Notes: generated by a model not told the origin, from the sequence alone. A stretch of DNA of 64,000 bases from Pelecanus crispus (GCF_030463565.1 NC_134655.1:7700372-7764371); one strand, 5' to 3'; shown: positions 44,677-59,735, numbered from the stretch's first letter. A program made the numbers and translations.

Positions 44677-47600
44677 CTGTGCAAAGAGAAAAAGATTCTT
44701 AGGCACTTGAAAGCAGGCATAGTTTTCCAACATATTCCTTGAACTACCCCTACTAGTAAGGGCGCAGAAGTTCACCTAGACACAGGCAAGGCACATTGCA
44801 TTACTCCGGCTGTAAGTTACTTTCGCTATCGGTCTGACTCTCTGCAGTGCAGGCGGCTGTTTAATTGCCAGCCAAGCAGCAATACGCAAGGAGCGCAATA
44901 CCAGGATGGGTCCCTTCAGCCACCACCTGCTGTCACTCTCTGGTCAATGTACATCTGGGAAGTATTCGCACTTTAGCAAACATCAAGGTATAGCTGCTAT
45001 ACTGGCTACCAGGAGCCAAAAAACCCCAAACAAACCCAAGTGTTTCCTTGAGCTGTTTTTGTCAAAGTATCCCAATTTCATTCTGCCTTTTCATGCAGAG
45101 TTCTTTTTACCTGTATGGATGTTAAGATGGAGGAGACATCGTAAGTAGGACTCCAACGATTCTGAAGAATATCCAGACATATACTACCATCTGCATAGAC
45201 TAGAAAAGGTTCAAGAAGAATGGCTTAAAACAGAAGTTGTACAGCTACTCAGTTTTTCCCTAGTGTTGCCTGATCCTGAAAACCTACGCGCTGACAAACA
45301 CTGCAAAAGTCAATAGCGTCTGACAGACTTAAATCCAGCAAACAAGCCCATAGGTAGGAAGAGGTGAAGCCTGTCGCTGACAGCTGCCTGAGGTATTTGA
45401 ACTCAACCTCTGCTTATTCTTCAACATCAGGCTTCTCTGTGACATTGCAACTACCACAATGGAATGAATGAAAAACCACTAACAGATTTTAAGGCAAAAA
45501 AATTTAAGCTACCTACAAGTGAACCAAATAAAGGAGCACAGGCAAAGAGCTGTTTACGCAAAAGGTTTCCCCAGAAAGTATCTACAACAGTCAGCATCTA
45601 GTCGCCTTTCTCATGGCAGCTTTAGAAGAAACTTCCCTTAATACACTTTACCCACACATGCTTACTTGCTACATTTGAAAGTTTCTGGTATTTCTTCACA
45701 AAGCTAGTATTTGTTTAGATGCAGGGAATACATCTCCAACCTTGAATTACCAAGGAAGGGGATTAATTAAATGATCTTACTATCACTGGCTATAGTTGGA
45801 AACTAGCACTACGTTTCAAGGTATGTCATTCTTACAGGCATTTTTGGGAAGAAAAGTGATAAAAGACAACTGCATTCAGCAGTGTCATTATGCTATGTAT
45901 GCAATACATATAGACAAAAGCCCAAGGCACTGCTATTTAAATACAAAATATTCTTCTGCAAGGTTCAACAACAGGCAGTTGAGAGAAGAGCGTCCCACCA
46001 AAACTGTGCTGCAGCACCTGAAAGGTCAGAGGCTCCTTTTATTGCCCCTTTCATTTCAAGCCTGAGCACTGCTCACATATTCATCCTTACCAAAACTACA
46101 CAGAACCACATTGGAATTTTGCTAACTTATTAGATAGTAGAAACTTTTAGAATAAACAGGCTTTTCTCTACAGCACTACAGCAAGCTATAACTAAAAAAC
46201 AACCAACCAACCAAATGAGCATTGTGCAAGTACTTACCATTTGGATGAAACATTTTAGAGACAAATCTAACAGTAGGTGGCTTATTCGGGTATTCTTCTG
46301 TGAATTCTATTGTAAGTTTGAAAGTTCCTGGAATTGAAAGAGAGGTAAGTGACCTTTATTCAGAATGAATTTACACAAGGGATGAATAAGCAGCATCCCT
46401 CCACAAGCATAAGCTGCGCTATTGTGCTCATACGTGCATGCTGGATACGGAGTACAGATTACTCAGTCCTACACTGATTCTTCTACTCTCTTTGGAGTTA
46501 GTCGTTAACTCTGAAGTCCTAGACAGTACTGGTATGAGAGTATCTCCTGTGACTTACTTTTACTGCCAAAACCACCACCCCTGTCAAAAGGGGTGTAAGG
46601 AATAATGTGTAAGGAATATTTGTGTAAGGAATAAATCTGCCCTTGAGGTTTTCTTCCACAAAGCCCAATCCCAGTGCACTGTAAAAACAACACAAGTGGG
46701 TGTATAACCATCTGTTTAACAGGCCATGATTTAGTAAGTCCTAGAGGCTGGAATATGCTATCATGACAAGGACCTTCTTATTTACTTCCTGTTTAAATTT
46801 CAAGAAAAGACATTTTTATCAACAACTGTAAGGTAATCAGGTCCTACTGTAGAAAAGTAGTACTGAAAGCAGCACTATCCAAATCAGACACTTTAAAATA
46901 AAAATCTGATCATTTACTTCACGCTAACTAGTCTTCCTTTGAAAAAGGCTAATTAAACAGAAGCAGAAAACTGTGTAGTTAAGTCCCAATCCAATCGTTT
47001 TAACAGCCTGCACCAACATAAGTTATTTTAGCCCTTCTCCTCAGGCTATGACAATCTGATAATAAAAAGTCAACTAAGCTGCATAAATACGGGTCCAAGG
47101 GACTAAGCACTGCTAGTGATTCAGATCAGTAACTAAGGAACTCTACATACTCCACTTGAAAACACGCAAGCTTCTCTTTACCGTGCTATCGCCTCAGACC
47201 AACCAATCTGGGAGGCAGTTTACAAAGCTCCTGGGTATGCCCAGAGAGAAATATCTGAAGCATCTCCATATAAATATACAGCTCTCCCGTAAAAGGAATG
47301 CACCTTACAGTAATAGCTGTTACAAGCTGCCAGGGCAGACATATTACCTTTTTTGAAAAGGCATTCTTATGTATCAGTGACAGGTTTTTTTGCCCCCACA
47401 ACACTGTGCCCAAATTAAAACTCAGGGGCTCAGATATAAAGCTCATCCTTGCTTCCTACTGTGAGGGAGTTTTCCAGCACAAATATAATTAATGTATTCC
47501 TTTGTTTGGCTGGCAAACACATGCCAACAACAGGTAGCGAGAGAACAGATTTTTCAACCCCTTTTCCTTTTTTTCAGATCAGCAAGGACCTGCAGTATTT

Positions 47601-50600
47601 CCCAGGGACTACTTCCTTTATAAGGAGATAAACTGTAACATCGAGTTGCAAGAAATGAAGGTCATTGCTTTGACATTCCAGTTTGCATATGAAGACAGAG
47701 TACAGATGTTTCAGAGCTTTCCATACAGCAGTGGGAATTCTCAACATCCTAAAAATAAGTTTTTGCATGTTTGTTTTTTATTAGCAGCCTAACAACGTAA
47801 GAGCAGAAAGCCAACAGCATGCTATCTTACTGTAAAACAAAAGAACAAGAGTAGTGTAGTTAAGATTGTTCAAATTAGCGGAAGTCTGCAGTGGGGCTTT
47901 CAAGCTTTACTCCAGCTAGTCCAGAGGCACAGAGCCAGATCTGAGATCAGTCTGAAAGCCAGCACTGGAAAGTTAGTAACAAATTCTACGAGCTGCGAAC
48001 ATCAGCTCAGGACTACTTTTCCTTCCCTACACGGTGACAATCCCAAGCAACACTGGCCCTTTAGAATTGAATGCTTAGAGATTTGATTCTAAATCTTGGA
48101 GATTCCCAGCTTTCCCTGCCCCAGTTCTGGTTCTCAGTAGCCTCCTTATGAGGTAGGGAAGCAGGCACTTTCTTCTGTGGAAGAGTGACTAAGCAAGTAA
48201 TAGGCTGAAAACTGAGCACACACCATCAAACAGCAGAGTTCAACAAGCATACTCGAGAAAATGAATGCTATTCTAGAACAGACTGAAGTGGCAGCAGAGG
48301 GGACAGAGAAGATGGCCAAAAAGCAGTAACAAGGGCAGTTTGGTCCTAGAATCCATTTAGAACTACTGAAAGAAAGGGAAGCTATCTGTCCTGCCAGGGA
48401 CAGGACAGCATTACCTTCCATACAAATCTGGTGAGTGGTTAGACAGCTTCCAGCTGGAGTATCTACCTAGTCAAATTTCCAAATCAAGACCCAGAGTGGC
48501 AGTGGCTCTTTGAAAGAGCTCCACAGTACACAACACCTTGTTGATTGAGCTTTATTAAAGGACAAATCCAGAGATTCGATGAACCAAAGTCCAAGGGTCA
48601 CTCACACTGAAAGCCCACACAAGTGAAACAGCTATCACAACTGAGCATGAGGCCTTCAGCATCCAGTCTCTTTCTGTCACTAATTTTAAAGCTTTCAACT
48701 GGTATTCCTTGCAACTTGCCCCAGACAGCCAATTTTAAAACACAAATTATCATATTCACTGTCATTATTGATATTAGGATCATCACTGATCTTAGGAGAA
48801 CATTCTCTTTTCTTTCTTGTACTTACTTACCTTGTTGATCTGTTTATCCTACCTCAGGCTGCGAGACTCTCGCACGGCTAACAGAGAGGCTTCTCCACGA
48901 CCCGTATGCTGGCCTGAGTAACCCCTGCCAGAGCAGCACCCACGCCCCCGCCGGGCCCTCCTCGCTGCAAGGAGCAAGAGCAGCCCCCTCTAGTCCACTG
49001 TCTATAAAACAGGGACGATCTCTTCCTCCCCCACCTAAGGGCACAGAATCCATATTCCATAAGCAAGGAACAAACCACAGAGAAGGCAAATGCCTTGCTT
49101 TCTCTGTTCAAGCCTCCTGCACAATGACAGCAAGGCAGGATACTACAACAGCCGTGTTACTTAACTCTCTCCAAGCCAGGAATTCTGCATTAACCACAGT
49201 ATCATCCAGTTGCAGAGAAACAGGTCTGAAGGACTAGGAGAGCCTGGGCTTCCATCGCTGTGACAGCACTACCACTTTAGATGCCACACACATACAGATT
49301 CTTAGAAACACGGTGAAGGACAGGATAAATATCCCCGGGGTCCTACTGCAGACACCTGCAATCGAATCCTCTTAAACCAGAAGATGGAAGTTAATGCTGC
49401 TGATCTAAATTAGTAGTTGCTCCTAGGCCGAGTCAGCCTGCGCACTGAGTTGTGAAAACACCCTCTAAAGTCTGGGGGCGGAGGGGAGGGAGGGTTGTTA
49501 GCTGCACTATGCTGCACAGCAAGTAAACAAATGTGTTTAAACTTCAGGTTTTCAGTTCAGACAAAGCTAAGAAACCTCAGAAGCTGCGACTGGAGAAGGG
49601 CCTCATCAGAATCAGGAAAAAGAACAGTAATTCTCACAATGTTGAAATTATTACACCTCTAGTTAAACAAACAAACAAACAAACAAAATTCACAGGCTAC
49701 TTTCACAAGAACTAAAGTATCTGAAGTCTTACAGTATCACCAGGAAGTGACAGAGCCTAAAAACGAAAATACAAAGCGACTTCCAAAGAACACTGCCCTG
49801 CAAAGGCTCCATGAGAAGGATTACAGAGCTCCAGTGTACCTTTGACTCACAAGGGCCTGCACAGTTACACAAGCCCAAACTAACAGCTCAATACTGTTAA
49901 ATAAAAATCCCCTTAATTTTACCTACTGCAAAAAAACCCTAAACTAAACTGCATCTGAACTGTGCTACCATTATCTGAACTGTGCTACTCTACTCACTTA
50001 ATGGAAAAGCACAGCTGAGGCACCAATACACCCGTATCTCTAGGCACCACTTAGTATTTTGTTATCTAGCACAATGTAAGATATGTCCCAGAGAAAAAGA
50101 GATAAGCATATCCTGCAACACAAGACGTATCTGTTTTCCTGAGCGCATACTGTGAAAACACACACTTTGCTATGAAAAGAGCAATCCATCACACACCAAG
50201 ATTATATTATTAGATCAACCAAAGCAGCAGGACAGCAGTAGCAGACTCAAACATCTGTTTGAACTTCAAACTGCTGCAAGTGCAACATGTCCCAAGTATC
50301 TGAGATAAAGACGCAATGCTGCCACAGCGGAAAGCACAGACAAAATCAGTATGTCAGGGGTCTCAAAAGCAGTCTCCAACCTTCTGCAAGTAAATGGAAA
50401 TATACGCAGAAAAAAGCCCTTAGAGCATCTGTTAAGCCCACACCGAGCTGGAAGAGCCTGAACATGGAAAACAACCTGCATGTTAGCACACTGCAAGGAG
50501 ACAGCATTCTGCTCCAAACAGTGAATCACTCCATTAGCGGCAGCGCACCAAGAACCTAAGCAGCTCTCGCAACCCTCACAGAAGTTTAAGGGAGCCCTTC

Positions 50601-52315
50601 TTTAAGGCTTACGAGACGAGATAACAGAATACATTTAGTCTACCTGTTCTATTATGCGATGTTATGGAATACTCAAGTTCTAAACATTAGACTTCTGAAG
50701 CAGCTACTACAGCAAGTTTCTTAACTAATCAAATAAATTTTAAAAAGTAACTGGCATCTTCGGAGTTTTCTTAGGCCTGAAATATTTAAAATCTTCAAAA
50801 TGTTCACAGAAAAAAAAGTCTGCAATTTACAGGCATGCCCACAGGTGCTACCTCCGAGGATAAACAGAGACGAAGGAGTTAGCCAAGAACAACATACAAG
50901 TTAAGGAATTTTTCCTATGCTTTTGTCATGAGTCATGGAGATCTAGGATTAATTATAGCCTGCACTGAAAGTATCTTAAAAAAAAATGTATCACTGATTT
51001 CACTTAGACAGTATTTCATGTCTAACAAGTTTTCACAAAGATGTTGAAGTATTCATACAGCATCAGTAAAGCTATAAAAGGGAATAAGGCCAGATGGAAA
51101 TTACTAGGACACAGGTATGTTACGAGGACCTATTTAGTCAGCTTTTAAGGTAAAAAGTGCTTTTAATCTTTAACCCTGAATGACACTGATTGTAGCAGAG
51201 TGAAGTAGATGCCAAGAAAAAAAAAAAAATCTGAACTTCCTCAAACATTCACCCCATTTCCTACTTCAGCTGACTCACATTGGGACTTACAAAACACTTC
51301 CAGCATCAGAAAAACCAGAACTCAGGACAAATGACAACAGTTCTACACCAGGTTTTCAACAGTTCTCCAAACATGAGTGTCCCTAAAAACACGATCCAGG
51401 GTTCAACAGAAAAGTCTGGAGATTCTTAAAGTGGTACATTAAATTAGGCTTAGATCAGGATAGTCAGATTTAGCGATTACAAGCAAGCACCTACAAGCTA
51501 ATTTGTACGTTCCTGTAAATCAACACAGCAAGCTAAATCTACAACACTTTCACTTTCTCAGAGCAGGATTACAAAAAAATATTTACATAAGTCCTGGACA
51601 CAGCACAGGGATGCGGGGTCAGGCGGATATGCACCCACCTCCCTTCTCCATCCCTAGGCCCACACCTGTTGCAAAGTCCACGGCAGTGACACGCCAAGGC
51701 CGTGTCAAACGGCAGCAGCTTACCCCGAGAAAGCCAAACACCAGGCCCGCGCGTAGCCGCACTTACCGTCCTCGAAAGGGGTCCCCTCGGGCCTAGAGGA
51801 GGGAAGAAGCAGAGCACAGCGTTACCCCGCGGGCAGCCCAGCTCGGACCCCCCCAGGAGGCAGCGCGGCATCGGCCCCCGCCGCCCCCGGCCGCCCGCCC
51901 CCGCCCGACTCACCCGAAGATGACGGCGTTCCACACCATGATGTTGTTCTCGGAGGGCGCCCCGCTCACCCCGGCCGGGGGATCCTCCTGCAGCCTGCGG
52001 GGCACAGGGAGGGCTGAGGCGCCGGCCCCGCCGCCCCCCGCGGCCAGCGGCCGCCCCTGCGCACTTCGCGTAACCCAGGCAGGTAGCTACACGCCCCTGC
52101 GCAAACAGCGTAACCCGCAGGCGGACGGCGTCGACCGCCGCTACGCAATCAGCGGAGCGCGCCCTACCCCGCCGCCATGTTGTGCTGCCCCCCTCCTCCC
52201 CCGGTAGAGCCGGGCCCTTCGTCCTCCTCCCGCCCGCCCTCCCCTTTCCCCTCGGCCGCCGGCCTCGGTACCTCTTGAAGTCCCGCATGAGGCGCCTACG
52301 GGCCGGAGTGGACAT
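44548..52315 (-). CDS. UBE2A: Ubiquitin-conjugating enzyme E2 A (RAD6A)
   Basis: UBE2A is a RAD6-type E2. With RAD18 it monoubiquitinates PCNA in DNA damage tolerance; with RNF20/RNF40 it modifies histone H2B. Coding exons on the minus strand are 52315-52272, 51994-51914, 51792-51767, 46327-46238, 45199-45111 and 44676-44548. They sum to 459 nt, 152 aa plus stop, the exact family length. The protein starts [15 protein letters not shown] and ends IVEQSWRDC. The UBC fold shows the HPN motif and catalytic Cys88 (codon 45177-45179, in [11 protein letters not shown]). [19 protein letters not shown] and the WRDC end separate it from UBE2B. It appears identical to the human protein as I recall it. 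It starts in a CpG island and is convergent with NKRF, as in human Xq24. Confidence 0.98.
45111..45199 (-). CDS. UBE2A: UBE2A coding exon 5 (catalytic Cys88)
   Basis: Minus-strand acceptor ...ccttttctag, donor cag|gtaaaa. It encodes [20 protein letters not shown] and VSSILTSIQ. The active-site Cys88 codon is at 45177-45179. Length is 89 nt. Confidence 0.98.
45200..46237 (-). other. UBE2A: UBE2A intron 4
   Basis: 1.04-kb AT-rich intron without a recognised repeat, RNA or exon. Confidence 0.8.
46238..46327 (-). CDS. UBE2A: UBE2A coding exon 4 (HPN motif)
   Basis: Minus-strand acceptor ...tttcaattccag, donor aatg|gtaagt. It encodes [20 protein letters not shown] and FVSKMFHPN. The HPN tripeptide, which shapes the E2 active site, ends the exon. 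Length is 90 nt. Confidence 0.98.
46328..51766 (-). other. UBE2A: UBE2A intron 3 (5.4 kb)
   Basis: The largest UBE2A intron. It contains an (AAAC)n repeat at 49665-49687 and an A run near 51219-51231. I saw no recognisable transposon or RNA gene, and no coding exon. Confidence 0.75.
49665..49687 (+). repeat. (AAAC)n microsatellite
   Basis: Five to six perfect AAAC units inside UBE2A intron 3. Confidence 0.9.
51767..51792 (-). CDS. UBE2A: UBE2A coding exon 3 (26-nt microexon)
   Basis: Minus-strand acceptor ...cttcctctag, donor gacg|gtaagt. It completes Gly and encodes PEGTPFED plus the first base of Gly. At 26 nt it is a microexon, yet it is needed to keep the frame and the conserved EGTPFEDG loop. 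Confidence 0.95.
51914..51994 (-). CDS. UBE2A: UBE2A coding exon 2
   Basis: Minus-strand acceptor ...tgccccgcag, donor ttcgg|gtgagt. It encodes [20 protein letters not shown] and WNAVIFG. Ala in PPAGV and Val in MVW are the UBE2A rather than UBE2B residues. Length is 81 nt. Confidence 0.97.
52272..52315 (-). CDS. UBE2A: UBE2A coding exon 1
   Basis: ATG at 52315-52313 on the minus strand in a good context (gagcccgccATGt). It encodes [14 protein letters not shown] and the start of Arg, with donor ag|gtaccg. Confidence 0.97.
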
Positions 52316-52784
52316 GGCGGGCTCAGGGTTATAGATCACTCATACACTGCCAGAGGGAGCACGGGGCGCCAGCGGCGGCGGCAGCGAGCTCCGACTGAGG
52401 CAACGGCAGCGCTGACGAACAGGAGCGATCGCGGCCTCTACCACTGGGGCGGGCGCGGGGGGAAGCCCTGGGCTGCACCGACTCCGGCGCCTGCTGCCGG
52501 GCGATCCCGGGACGTACCAACTGCCGCGGGGAGAGGGGGCGGAGCCGGATGCCGCTGAGTCGTCCCCCCCCCGGCCCAGCCTCTACCACCGCGGCGCGGG
52601 GGCGAGGGGCGGTGCCTAAGGCAGCGGGCTGTACCAACGGCTGCAGCGGGGGGGAGGGGGCGGGACCAGTGACGTCACGAGATGGGGCGGGCCATGGGGG
52701 GGCGGGGCGGGAATGGCGGCGGGCGGGGACGGGGGTGGCCGGGCGGGGGGCGGCAGCGGCGGGAGGCGTCTGACCCCTGCACCC

Positions 52785-53357
52785 TGTCGTGGCTTAACCC
52801 CGGCCGGCAGCCGAGCCCCGCACCGCCGCCCCGGTGGGACGGGGGAGGGAATCCGAAGGGTGAAAGTGAGAAAACTCGTGGGCTGAGATAAAGACAGTTG
52901 AATAGGTAAAGCAAAAGCCGCGCACGCAAGCAAAGCAAAAGAAGGGATCCATTCAGTGCTTCCCATGGGCAGGCAGGTGCTCAGCCATCCCCAGGAGAGC
53001 AGGGCTCCATCCCGCGTCACGGTGCCTTGGGCAGCCAAACGCCATCGCTCCCAACGTCCCCCCCTTCCTCCTCCTTCCCCCAGCTCCGTGTGCTGAGCGT
53101 GAGGCCATAGGGTGTGGGCTCTCCCTTGGGCAGCTGGGCTCAGCTGTCCCGGCCGGGTCCCCTCCCAGCTCCTTGTGCCCCCCGGGCTGCTCGCTGCTGG
53201 GGTGGGGTGAGAGGCAGCCACGGCCTTGGCTCGGTGTCAGCGCTGCTCAGCAGGAACCAAACATCCCTGGGTTACCAGCACTGCTTCCAGCACACAGCCA
53301 AACCATGGCCCCGTGCTAGCTACTGTGGGGAACATTACCCCAGCTAAAACCAGCCCA
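52785..53357 (-). mobile_element. Solo LTR of an avian endogenous retrovirus
   Basis: On the + strand the block opens with tgtcgtggcttaacccc and closes with ccagctaaaaccagccca, the two ends of an LTR seen in many bird genomes. Read on the minus strand it contains the typical ctgtctttatctcagcccac stretch followed by acgagttttct, next to a degenerate attcaa in place of a clean poly(A) signal. No internal retroviral genes flank it, so it is a solo LTR left by recombination. The bases flanking it (accc on the left, acct on the right) are only approximately alike, so the target duplication is uncertain. Family assignment beyond avian ERV LTR is not attempted. Confidence 0.8.
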
Positions 53358-53742
53358 ACCTGCTATGCTGCACCTTCTGCTTCCACAGAGAGCTTTTTCC
53401 AAGGGAAAATAATCTCTTTTCTACCTTCTTTTAATTGCCTTTGGGAGTAAAGAATTTCTCTCTGCTGTTGTCTGGAGTAGAGTGGATAGGCCCCATTTTT
53501 CTAGCTTATCTTCACTTGTAACTTCATGTAATACAGCCATGTGGGGAGGTGGCTTCAGAAAAAGACACGGAAGACCCACTGCCTTTCACAGAAGCTGAAA
53601 GAAAATAATAAAAATATTGCTTTCGTGGCTGCACTGAACATCTGCTGTTCTTGACCTTTCCTGCCCTTACCCAGCCTACGCAGCAAGAAACAGATGAGCT
53701 GTCATCAGGAACAGCCCTTGACCGGTGCCTCGCTTTTAGGTA
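53358..53742. other. Spacer between LTR and minisatellite
   Basis: About 385 bp of ordinary-composition sequence. I see no gene, repeat family or clear regulatory motif. Confidence 0.7.
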
Positions 53743-54445
53743 CGCAAGGGATCCCCGTTCACAAGGGATCCCCGTTCGCAAGAGATCCCCGTTCGCAAGG
53801 GATCCCCGTTCGCAAGGGACCCCCGTTTGCAAGGGATCCCCGTTCGCAAGGGATCCCTGTTTGCAAGGGATCCCCGTTCGCAAGGGACCCCCGTTCGCAA
53901 GGGACCCCCGTTCGCAAGGGATCCCCGTTCGCAAGGGACCCCCGTTCGCAAGGGATCCCCGTTCGCAAGGGACCCCCATTTGCAAGGGACCCCCGTTCGC
54001 AAGGGACCCCCGTTCGCAAGAGATCCCCGTTCGCAAGGGATCCCCGTTCGCAAGGGACCCCCGTTCGCAAGGGATCCCCGTTCGCAAGGGATCCCCGTTC
54101 GCAAGGGACCCCCATTTGCAAGGGACCCCCGTTCGCAAGGGACCCCCGTTCGCAAGAGATCCCCGTTCGCAAGGGATCCCCGTTCGCAAGGGACCCCCAT
54201 TTGCAAGGGATCCCCGTTCGCAAGGGATCCCCGTTCGCAAGAGATCCCCGTTCGCAAGGGATCCCCGTTCGCAAGGGACCCCCATTTGCAAGGGACCCCC
54301 GTTCGCAAGGGACCCCCCGTTCGCAAGGGATCCCCGTTCGCAAGGGATCCCCGTTCGCAAGGGACCCCCGTTCGCAAGAGATCCCTGTTCGCAAGAGATC
54401 CCCGTTCGCAAGGGACCCCCGTTCGCAAGGGACCCCCATTTGCAG
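53743..54445 (+). repeat. 17-bp minisatellite, about 41 units
   Basis: Head-to-tail copies of a 17-bp unit, ggatccccgttcgcaag. Variants are T/C in ggatc/ggacc, initial A for G, and cccatttgc for cccgttcgc. One unit (near 54308) has an extra C. Each unit usually holds one CpG, and most T variants hold a GGATCC palindrome. The unit has no stop codon in any frame, so six long open frames arise by chance. The array lies 0.36 kb upstream of the STEEP1 ATG. Confidence 0.97.
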
Positions 54446-54608
54446 CCGATGGCGGAGGCACGGACAGAGCTGGACGGGGCTGCCTGAAACTGCACGCAAA
54501 GGGAAATGGTGGAACCAGTTCCCCACGGCTCGGAGCACCTCTGCACCCGGTTCCGCCCGGCTTGTTTGTGAAGAGAAATGACGTCAGGCCTGAATTTTGC
54601 CGTCGTAG

Positions 54609-57651
<3,043 letters not shown>

Positions 57652-58830
57652 AATGCTGCAGATCTACTGGGTATTCGGAGACAGGAGAAAGCTACCAGGA
57701 GCTATCGCAGATCTGTCAACAAAGCAGAAGTAACAGACAACGTTCAAGGGCAATGTGCTGCAGCCAGCTTGGAGGATGAGTACCTCTCTGTCATAAGTGG
57801 TACCCTGGTACTGATTGTAATAGCTCCCACAGCACTGGGGACTTTGCTGAAACCGCAGTTGTCTACAGACCCAGTGTTATGAACGAGCTGTTCCAGCCAG
57901 AATATTCACTTTTGGGAAAGTCTTCGGTGGGTGCCTTCCTGAGTTCAGTGCACCTTTAGATACCTGTCTTTTTATTTTGGTAGTTTTCAAATGTGTAAGA
58001 TTTCCATAAATGTATTAGAACAATAGGTCAACTGTACAACAAAAAAATCATTACAAAAGTCAGCTCTGTGCCTGTTGTTGATTTTGTTATTTCAAATGTG
58101 TCCAAAACGTGCAGCAGCCTGAGAGATGTGCCATTCCAACTCAGTCTGGAACGACTCAGGTGCAAGGCTCCGGAATCATGCTGCTGCTCGCCCTGACCAG
58201 CAGACAGGCTGCCAAAGGTAGCCAGCACAGTAAGTCCCAGCTCCTATTGAACATCAGAAAGCCACAGTTGTACAGAATTACACTGTCCCAACAGATACTG
58301 CTCGATACAAGAACATGAAATCCAACCCTGTTTTAAACTACTGAAAACAAAAACTGCCTGCGTATTACACCACTAATGAGTACAAATACATAGTTGGAAG
58401 CTACTGCTGTGATTGGTGATCATTTAAAGTAGAATACAACTGCACGTCTGAACTAACCCGTTTTGCAAAACAGTATCAGTATTTCAAGTTGTAAAATGTG
58501 AAGGAGAAGGAAAAATTGCTTTGAATGCACTGACCACTAAGGACTTGGATAAAGACAATGTTAAGAAGTGTAACGTTAAGGGTGTAAAGTACCTTGTTTG
58601 GGAAATATATTGTGTCTCTTGCGTGATGTAATAACAGTGCTCTGTAGCCCACATCTTTGTTGTTCTACTTGGGATTAAATGCCATGTTACAGATTTGAAC
58701 TAAAATACTTTTCCTAGGGTGTTCTTACTTTACCAAGTGTTGTAAAATAACGTGAGCAATGAACAAGATGCTTCGTCTCCCACAATTATTATGGAAGACT
58801 TCCTATAATCAATAAAGATTTTTCTATTCT
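57652..58830 (+). other. STEEP1: STEEP1 3'UTR
   Basis: About 1.2 kb of AT-rich sequence after the stop, ending near the AATAAA at 58811 and a T-rich downstream element. No other gene is visible. Confidence 0.65.
58811..58816 (+). terminator. STEEP1: Poly(A) signal of STEEP1
   Basis: AATAAA followed within 10 bases by a T-rich stretch, about 1.16 kb past the stop. It is the first strong signal after the gene. Confidence 0.65.
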
Positions 58831-59364
58831 GGCTTTATAACCCTGACTGGGAAAACTCAGGTCTGCTTAGCCTAAGGATGTATCCTTCCTTTCTTTGGGA
58901 AAATAAGGTGTAAGGGATGGAGTGAACCCTGCTCCAGAGCTGGCAGGCTGGGATGCACCAGTTGTTGCCAATTTAATGCCGGGCTGGGTAAGCATGTGTT
59001 CAGGTTAACTCAGGCAGCGCTGGTCTTGGTCACTGCTGATCATCTGCTAATCTGAAGCCTATTTCCAGAAGACTATATGCAGAGGCTCTCCAGTTAAGCA
59101 GTGATAAGGTGGTGTGTAATACTTGGGAAGGGCAGGAGGAAGGAGTGGGTACAACTCGGTTACACAAACCCCTTTCCCGAGTGCGGTAGCACGGTCCAGC
59201 CAGGCGAGGGCCTCAGGCTTCCTCCGGGAGCCACCCAAACCCCGAGTAACTGCGGGTTGGTCTCTATAAAAAATTAGGAAGTTTTTTCCAAGCAGGCGTC
59301 AAAGACTTTGAAATTATTTTAAAATAGGTTTTGAACCACGTGAGGTCTGCTGCGATGCAGACTA
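58831..59364. other. Intergenic, downstream of STEEP1
   Basis: 534 bp of sequence with no gene, RNA or repeat family I can support. Confidence 0.7.
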
Positions 59365-59735
59365 CCTAGTCTCCAGAGAAGAGGAGGCTGAGGGGAGACC
59401 TTACCGCTCTCTACAACTACCTGAACGGAGGTTGGAGTGAGGTGGGTGTTGGTCTCTTTTCATGAGTAACAAGCAATAGGACAAGAGGAAATGGGCTCAA
59501 GCTGCGCCAGGGGAGGTTTAAATTGGATATTAGAAAAAAATTTCTTCACGGAAAGGGTAGTCAAGCATTGGAACAGGCTGCCCAGAGGGGTGGTGGAGTC
59601 ACCAATCCCTGGAAGTGTTCAAAAAACAGGTAGGCATGGCACTTGGGGATATGGTTTAGTGGGCATGGTGGTGTTGGGTTGATGGTTGGACTGATGATCT
59701 TAGAGATCTTTTCCAACCTTAACGATTCCTAGTTT
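59365..59735 (+). mobile_element. CR1 LINE 3' end, sense
   Basis: The order of CR1 tail phrases is clear: ccagagaagaggaggctgag, agcaataggacaagaggaaa, caggggaggtttaaattgg, ggaacaggctgcccagaggg, and the final gatgatcttagagatctttt then ccaaccttaacgattcc. This is a 5'-truncated copy, as is normal for CR1, with no reverse-transcriptase frame retained. It is typical of birds. Confidence 0.92.

Larger units (their letters stand above)
51740..52784 (-). promoter_or_regulatory. UBE2A: CpG island promoter of UBE2A
   Basis: A CpG-dense block spans UBE2A exons 1-3 and about 0.45 kb upstream. It has GC boxes (ggggcgg near 52535-52545 and 52684-52710) and no TATA box near the start codon. It ends abruptly at the solo LTR edge at 52785. 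Confidence 0.75.

Noticed and set aside
53743-54445. CRISPR-like array of short direct repeats
   Set aside because: The 17-bp units are contiguous with no spacers, and the host is a vertebrate, so this is a minisatellite.
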